Below are positions 59,072 through 64,000 of a stretch of DNA of 64,000 nucleotides, in pieces (the first letter of the stretch is position 1; every line of letters starts with the position of its first letter). The stretch is from contig NC_064044.1 in the NCBI RefSeq assembly GCF_932526225.1, forward strand, positions 7,366,801-7,430,800, written 5' to 3'. The position numbers and the translations under genes were made by a program. This DNA is from Nematostella vectensis (Eukaryota > Cnidaria > Anthozoa > Actiniaria > Edwardsiidae). The notes beneath the pieces were generated by a model, which saw only the letters and a program-made list of their open reading frames with translations, had not been told where the DNA came from and did no database searches.

Positions 59072-62000
59072 ATGGCTGGAAATCTAGACCCTCTGGTAGT
59101 TAGACTAGAAGCTGTGACTTCCAGGCTGGAAGCCATGGCTTCTAAATCTGGCTCCGGGGGGACGGAAGGTAAGAATCTGACATTTCGCTTTTAAATTTCG
59201 GCATTTTCCTGTGTCTCTTATAGTTTATGTTTGTAAATTCATTCATTTAATAAAATATACGATGTTCTTTCATTCCCAGCCAACGAGGAAATTGTATCTT
59301 TTTATGACAAGGTAAGAATAAACCAATCGGTATTAATTTTACCAGAGAGTCGGTCTTACTGATGGTCTTGGTGTTGCCCTTGAAGTCATTTCCTTTCATT
59401 TCTTTAATGTATGATAATCGATAACGTATTTTTTGCATTCCACGATTGGAATTTAATAATCGATTTATGTGTTCTCTGTGTTCAGTTTCTCAGTGAGAAT
59501 GTCGCCAAATGTCTAAAGATTTCATCTGAAATAGGAGGCGATGTAGGTTCTCAGGTAGGTTTATTATGTCGAATTAGTAACTAGCGGAAGTTTGACTCAT
59601 AATTATCTCTGTCTTATATTTAATAGGCTATCCAGCTATAAGCAGGCGCACGCACTCACCATGGGAACCTACCTCAACTACCAGCATGCAGCGCGCGCTT
59701 CGTTTGATATAAGCTTTAAATAGTGTGCGCTGCATACTGGTAGTTGAGGTAGGTTTCTATAGTTATGCGCACACCTTTGTGACCAATAGGTTTGGTGAAT
59801 TTGTCCCAAACAAACACACGCTGGCTCTCACAATTCGATAGCCCATACTACGTTTTATATTTATTATATTGTATCAATTAATCCTTATTTGTTATATTAT
59901 TTGTTATTGGAATCCTGTAATTTAGCTTAGCTACAAGAGCACTAATAAACAAGTATTATTATTATTGTTGTTGTTATTAATATGCAAACTTATAGCTGGA
60001 ATGGCCTATTAATAGCAACACTATTAATGTCTGTGTTAATAGCAGTCCTGTGTTTACAGCGCTGGTTTTATTTTATTAATAATGCATTTCATTTTGATAT
60101 AACTGATATTATCAGTAATAACTATCATAATAAAATAACATGTAAAGGATAATAAATTTAAGGGTCTCATCACTCTCCTTGAAAATAAAACAATATGATG
60201 TTGAATTTGTATGTTTTACCAATCCGGGAAAGCAAAGAAGTTTTGCCGACATTTCAAAGAGTGTCAAACAACAGTTAGACTGTATCATAATACTAAAAAA
60301 AAATTACTGAAAAAAGACTCACTTGCTAAAAGCGTCCACATCTCAAAGAGCAGAAAAGCTAAACTTTTCAGCACAAAACCAATTACTTGTTAACCATTGA
60401 TCTGACAGCCTTGCCTCAATGTTCTCGCCAAAATTCATGACATTTTTTAAACCAATTATGTTTTTAGACAGCAGTACCTCAAAATTTGAGGCTATAGTAT
60501 AGAAAAAATATTTTTTACATATTTGGGTGGGGCTGCTTAGGGATGTTTCAATGGGACACATGTACTTGTGAAGTGAACTATTCATTAAGTATGGTTAAGC
60601 TCTTGTATAAAATCTCTTAACAATGGATTGTCATTTACAGGCCAAGCTGGTAGACCAGGCATTCAAGGCCCAGAGGGACTTTCTGGTTTTGGTGTCTAAA
60701 CACCAGTGCCCAAGTGCTGTGAGTAACAGTAATTACAGATAATTTTATCATGATGCTGTGACCTACATAGTAGGGTCTGAGCTTGCTGGACATATGCACT
60801 AAGGTTTACCGCCGACCATTAAGCCATTAGTGATGCTTAATAGTATGTGCATAAAATTTGTCTAATACCAAGGCTTGTGACACTATGTGGTCACACTACT
60901 AGCAAAGACATCATAGATGCATCATGCTCACTTATCACCTAGAAAAAAAGTTAGCCAGTTAGCATGCAACACAGTTTTGCAGTAATTTAAACAAAATTAA
61001 TAAATAGATGTCTCATGTTGTACTCTGATATGAAATAAAGCATATCTCTGCTGTTTCCTATTTGTTCATTTAATCAGTACTTCTCTCGCATCCTTATTGG
61101 TTTTAAGTGGTTTACTTAAAAGAAAACTGTCAAGTTGGCCACACTGCAAAAATAAATCACTTATGTTTATCTTCTGTTTCAGAATGTGCTTCAGACACTT
61201 CTCACTAAGACGTCACAGGCCATTTTAGCTGTTCAGGTTGGTGATGAGCATTACAGAAATGGTGGCATATTGTACCCAACTTGTTCGGGGCACAGCTTTC
61301 CTGTAGTAGACTTGTTGTTCATGTGAATGATTGCATACTTTCCTTTTCTGCATTGTTTGGAACGACGTTAAGCTGTTGCAAACAATGCAAAAATGATCAG
61401 CATTGTGAAGAGTACCACATGCTCCAATAAACAAATGTCTACTTTACATTTTTCATGCAATTTTTGTTGTTCTTTTGGCTCTGCGATCTTACACTTTTTA
61501 GTTTACTACTTACAATGGTAATGTTCACACTTGGATGATTGTTATTTGGGTTATAGGAGTTCCGTGAGAAGAATCGGCGTAGCAACTATTTCAACCATTT
61601 GAGCTCCTGGAGTGAGGGTATTCCAGCTCTTGGTTGGGTAACAGTGGTAAGCAAGGAGGAGTGTTTTGGTATAACAGGGAGGTAACCTCCCTTACATATC
61701 TCTGGATAGCTAAAGTTAGACACAGAAAGATTTGTCTGATAAACTCAGATTATAATATTGCAGAGATACTAAATGTCCAGAAGATTCCAAGCACATTAAG
61801 TGAACTAATGGTTTTTGTGGCAGGTCAAAGGAGCTAACTTTGTGAACGAGATGAATGGTTCGGCTGAGTTCTACCTCAACCGTGTTCTAAAGGACTTCAA
61901 AGAGAAGTAAGACATATTTTTGTATGTCAGAGTAGTGTATGTTTTTTCCTAATGATGTCTTTGTATAATGTGGGATAAGGGTATAATATAATTGTTCTAA

Positions 62001-63915
62001 TGAGTGTTTGATTGAAGGGATGCAAAGCATGTGGAGTGGGTCAAGTCAGTCAAGGCCATCTTTGTTGCACTGAAAGAGTACATCAATGAGTTCCACAAGT
62101 CTGGGTTAACTTGGAACCAAAGTGTAAGTCTTTATTGTATTATTGCCAGTAAATATGGTCATTGTTGTTAAGAATATCAACACCTTTCCATTGCCACCCC
62201 CCCCCCCCCCCCCACCACCACCACCCGCTTCTCTCCTAGCAAATACAGGAAGTAACTGAGTTTAGGTAGCAAAGCATAGCCTAGCTATGGTCCTGATCAT
62301 TCTAAACTGCTGAGTACAACATATGTTGATCTCTGCAGAGTTGAATTCCAGTTTATGGTGTATGGTTAAAATGCACAGTACCCTTGGAAATGTATATGGG
62401 TTATGGCATCTTTCTGTGCTGAGGATGAAAAAGTCTGTTTTCCCCTCCACAATATTGGCAAACATCCATAGTTGGCGGAAAGTGACTATGGAACCTTCAA
62501 GGACTGCTAATTAATTTTCCTTTCCTGTTTGTCAGGGTCCGCCAGCACCGACTTCTGTACCCTCAGGTCCACGTGCCCCCCCTGGTGGCCCAGGCGCACC
62601 TCCACCACCCCCACCCCCTGCTGTTGTACCCCCCTCAGCTGTGACAACTGACAGCAAACCTGCAACTGCTGCCCTCTTCAGTGAAATCAATATGGCTGGC
62701 ACCAACATTGCCTCAGGTGTGTATAAAGTTTTCTGTGTCCCTCCATCTGTCTTAGGTGTCCATCGCGATCCATCCTTGCATCTATCTGTCCAGTATTTAT
62801 TTGTTAATAAACTTCCACTGCCTCCTCCTACCTCATTCCTATTGTGGACTGATGGACTGCAAGGCCCTGCTTCCTCTGTTATCACCATTATAATTGTCTT
62901 AATCATTTTTGTCATCACAACCATTGTCATTACCTTTATCACACCAAAATCATCATGGTCATTTTTGCATCATTATTGCCGTTGTCCCAATAGTTTTTAC
63001 CATCTCATACTAATGGAAGCCATCACTCCACTAACATCGTTCTTGGTACTGAACCATTGATAAAGTCTCAGGCATACTCCAAGGTCTTTGACCAGAGTGG
63101 ATCATTCTGCTATTTAGCAGAAAAGTTTTCGTAGCATGTTTTCTGTGAGCTTACTGTGTTTCTCAATTTCCCTTCATTTGAACGAACATTCTAGTCAAGT
63201 GAGACGTTCTTCCGAACTCCCCATCCTCTTGGTTACAGGCCTTTCTTCAATCATAATCATAATCATCACCATTATTATTGCGTCAGGGTTGCGTAAGGTG
63301 ACGGATGACCAGAAGACCCACAAGAACCCTAACCTGAGAGCCTCAAGTGTGGTGAAGGACAAACCCAAGCCAACCATTGCTAAGAAACCTGTTGCTGTCA
63401 CCAAGAAACCTCCTGTTTTTGAGCTCCAGGGCAAGAAGTGGATGGTGGTAAGTCTCTCAAGTATCTGAGTTCACTTCAGTAGAAAGAAGGTTCTAGTCTT
63501 GTTTCTTTGGTAGTTTGGACTATCATCTAGGTGTGAACATCCGATTCCTAGGACTGTATGTCTTGCACAATTTGTCACATTTAGTCGTAGAATATGATAA
63601 TGGGCAATAAACTGATTATTATTATTGTTGTCGTCGCCGTCGTCGTCGTTGACATCGTCGTCGTTATTATTATGAAAGCATTTTTTCATCACCTTTGTTT
63701 TTTTATCTTGCTTGTTGCTGCCGTTGCACCTTCTAAAGCCCTCTGATGACAACAGTCTGTGTCATATAGTGAGGGTTGTGTCTCTTATTAACAGGAACAT
63801 CAAGAGGGAAACAAGAATCTCACCATTGAGGGCTCCATGTCACAGGTGGTCTACATCTACTCCTGCAAAGACAGTGTGGTCATCATCAAGGGAAAAATCA
63901 ACTCAATTACCCTTG
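59072..63915 (+). CDS. CAP1: Adenylyl cyclase-associated protein (CAP), 3' end outside the window
   Basis: CAP binds actin and cofilin and recycles actin monomers. Exons: 59072-59168, 59280-59311, 59486-59554, 60641-60718, 61183-61236, 61557-61646, 61824-61906, 62018-62123, 62536-62716, 63287-63447 and 63795-63915, then a donor (TTG|GTACGT) leading outside the window. All phases agree. The protein starts [20 protein letters not shown], the oligomerising N-terminal helix with the RLE motif. The helical folded domain follows (exons 3-8: FLSENVAKC to [13 protein letters not shown]), then a proline-rich segment ([10 protein letters not shown]), a WH2 region ([20 protein letters not shown], across exons 9-10), and the start of the beta-helix CARP domain ([11 protein letters not shown], then [20 protein letters not shown]). 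The gene is divergent from MSH6. Which vertebrate paralog (CAP1 or CAP2) it matches is not meaningful for a basal animal. Confidence 0.94.
59637..59770. repeat. Foldback (hairpin) element in CAP intron 3
   Basis: AACCTACCTCAACTACCAG and ATGCAGCGC on the left arm recur inverted on the right (CTGGTAGTTGAGGTAGGTT), with outer GCGCAC/GTGCGC-type pairing and a GATATAAGC centre. It is a non-coding MITE-like hairpin. Confidence 0.75.
62195..62226. repeat. C-rich simple repeat in CAP intron 8
   Basis: A run of about 15 C followed by CCACCACCACCACC. Simple sequence only. Confidence 0.8.
63618..63672. repeat. TTATTA/GTC triplet repeat in CAP intron 10
   Basis: ATTATTATT followed by imperfect GTCGTCGCCGTCGTCGTCG. 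Short frames reading through it are low-complexity. Confidence 0.75.
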
Positions 63916-64000
63916 GTACGTTGCTCTAAGTGCCCCACCTTGAATAAGCACCTCAGCAAATACAAGGCACAAAATGATCTCCCCACCCCACCTACCTCAC

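Noticed and set aside
62532-62942. 136-aa minus-strand Gly/Pro-rich frame
   Set aside because: Shadow of the proline-rich CAP exon 9 and the following intron.
1-64000. tRNA, rRNA or snRNA genes
   Set aside because: I looked for obvious A/B-box or stem patterns and saw none. A covariance-model scan would be needed to exclude them.

Overview
This is animal nuclear DNA. It is AT-rich, the genes are split by many short GT-AG introns, and the genes are typical metazoan single-copy genes (URB2, SIGMAR1, histone H2A.Z, PPM1K, MSH6 with a PWWP domain, CAP). They lie in a matrix of nested transposons, MITEs and minisatellites. The gene set, repeat style and an orphan class A GPCR suggest a cnidarian, most likely an anthozoan such as a sea anemone (Nematostella-like). 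That species guess is recollection and inference; nothing in the window proves it.

Layout. 1-5.6 kb: 5' part of URB2 on the minus strand. It is head-to-head, with about 110 bp between start codons, with the complete three-exon SIGMAR1 gene (5.7-7.0 kb, plus). 8.2-9.8 kb: complete five-exon H2A.Z gene (minus). 11.9-16.1 kb: a 4.17-kb DNA transposon. Its terminal inverted repeats are arrays of a 21-bp unit, and it carries a DDE (IS3/integrase-like) transposase with broken frames and a second, intact two-exon zinc-ribbon gene. 17.1-19.4 kb: two-exon PPM1K (minus), a mitochondrial PP2C phosphatase. 20.2-28.7 kb: a layered insertion zone. A 28-bp minisatellite is split by a broken Copia retrotransposon, which is itself interrupted by a DNA transposon with further elements inside it, a Penelope-like tail and a MITE. 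28.7-34.4 kb: no gene recognised; minisatellite, hairpin and duplicated repeats. 34.5-35.5 kb: an intronless rhodopsin-class GPCR (plus). 38.1-58.5 kb: complete MSH6 on the minus strand, modelled here as 39 coding exons in consistent phase (about 1339 aa). 59.1 kb to the end: CAP (adenylyl cyclase-associated protein) on the plus strand, head-to-head with MSH6 and cut off by the window edge.

The most unusual signal is inside MSH6. At five places, tandem repeats or duplications in introns begin inside an exon and carry copies of that exon's own splice site. There is a 55-bp donor array and an acceptor array on the two sides of exon 37, a 74-bp acceptor array beside exon 20, a duplicated donor beside exon 17, and a duplicated tail of exon 36. 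A mismatch-repair gene is thus surrounded by decoy splice sites made from its own exon edges.

All gene models were built by eye from reading frames, splice consensus, phase and remembered family motifs. No database search or transcript data was used.
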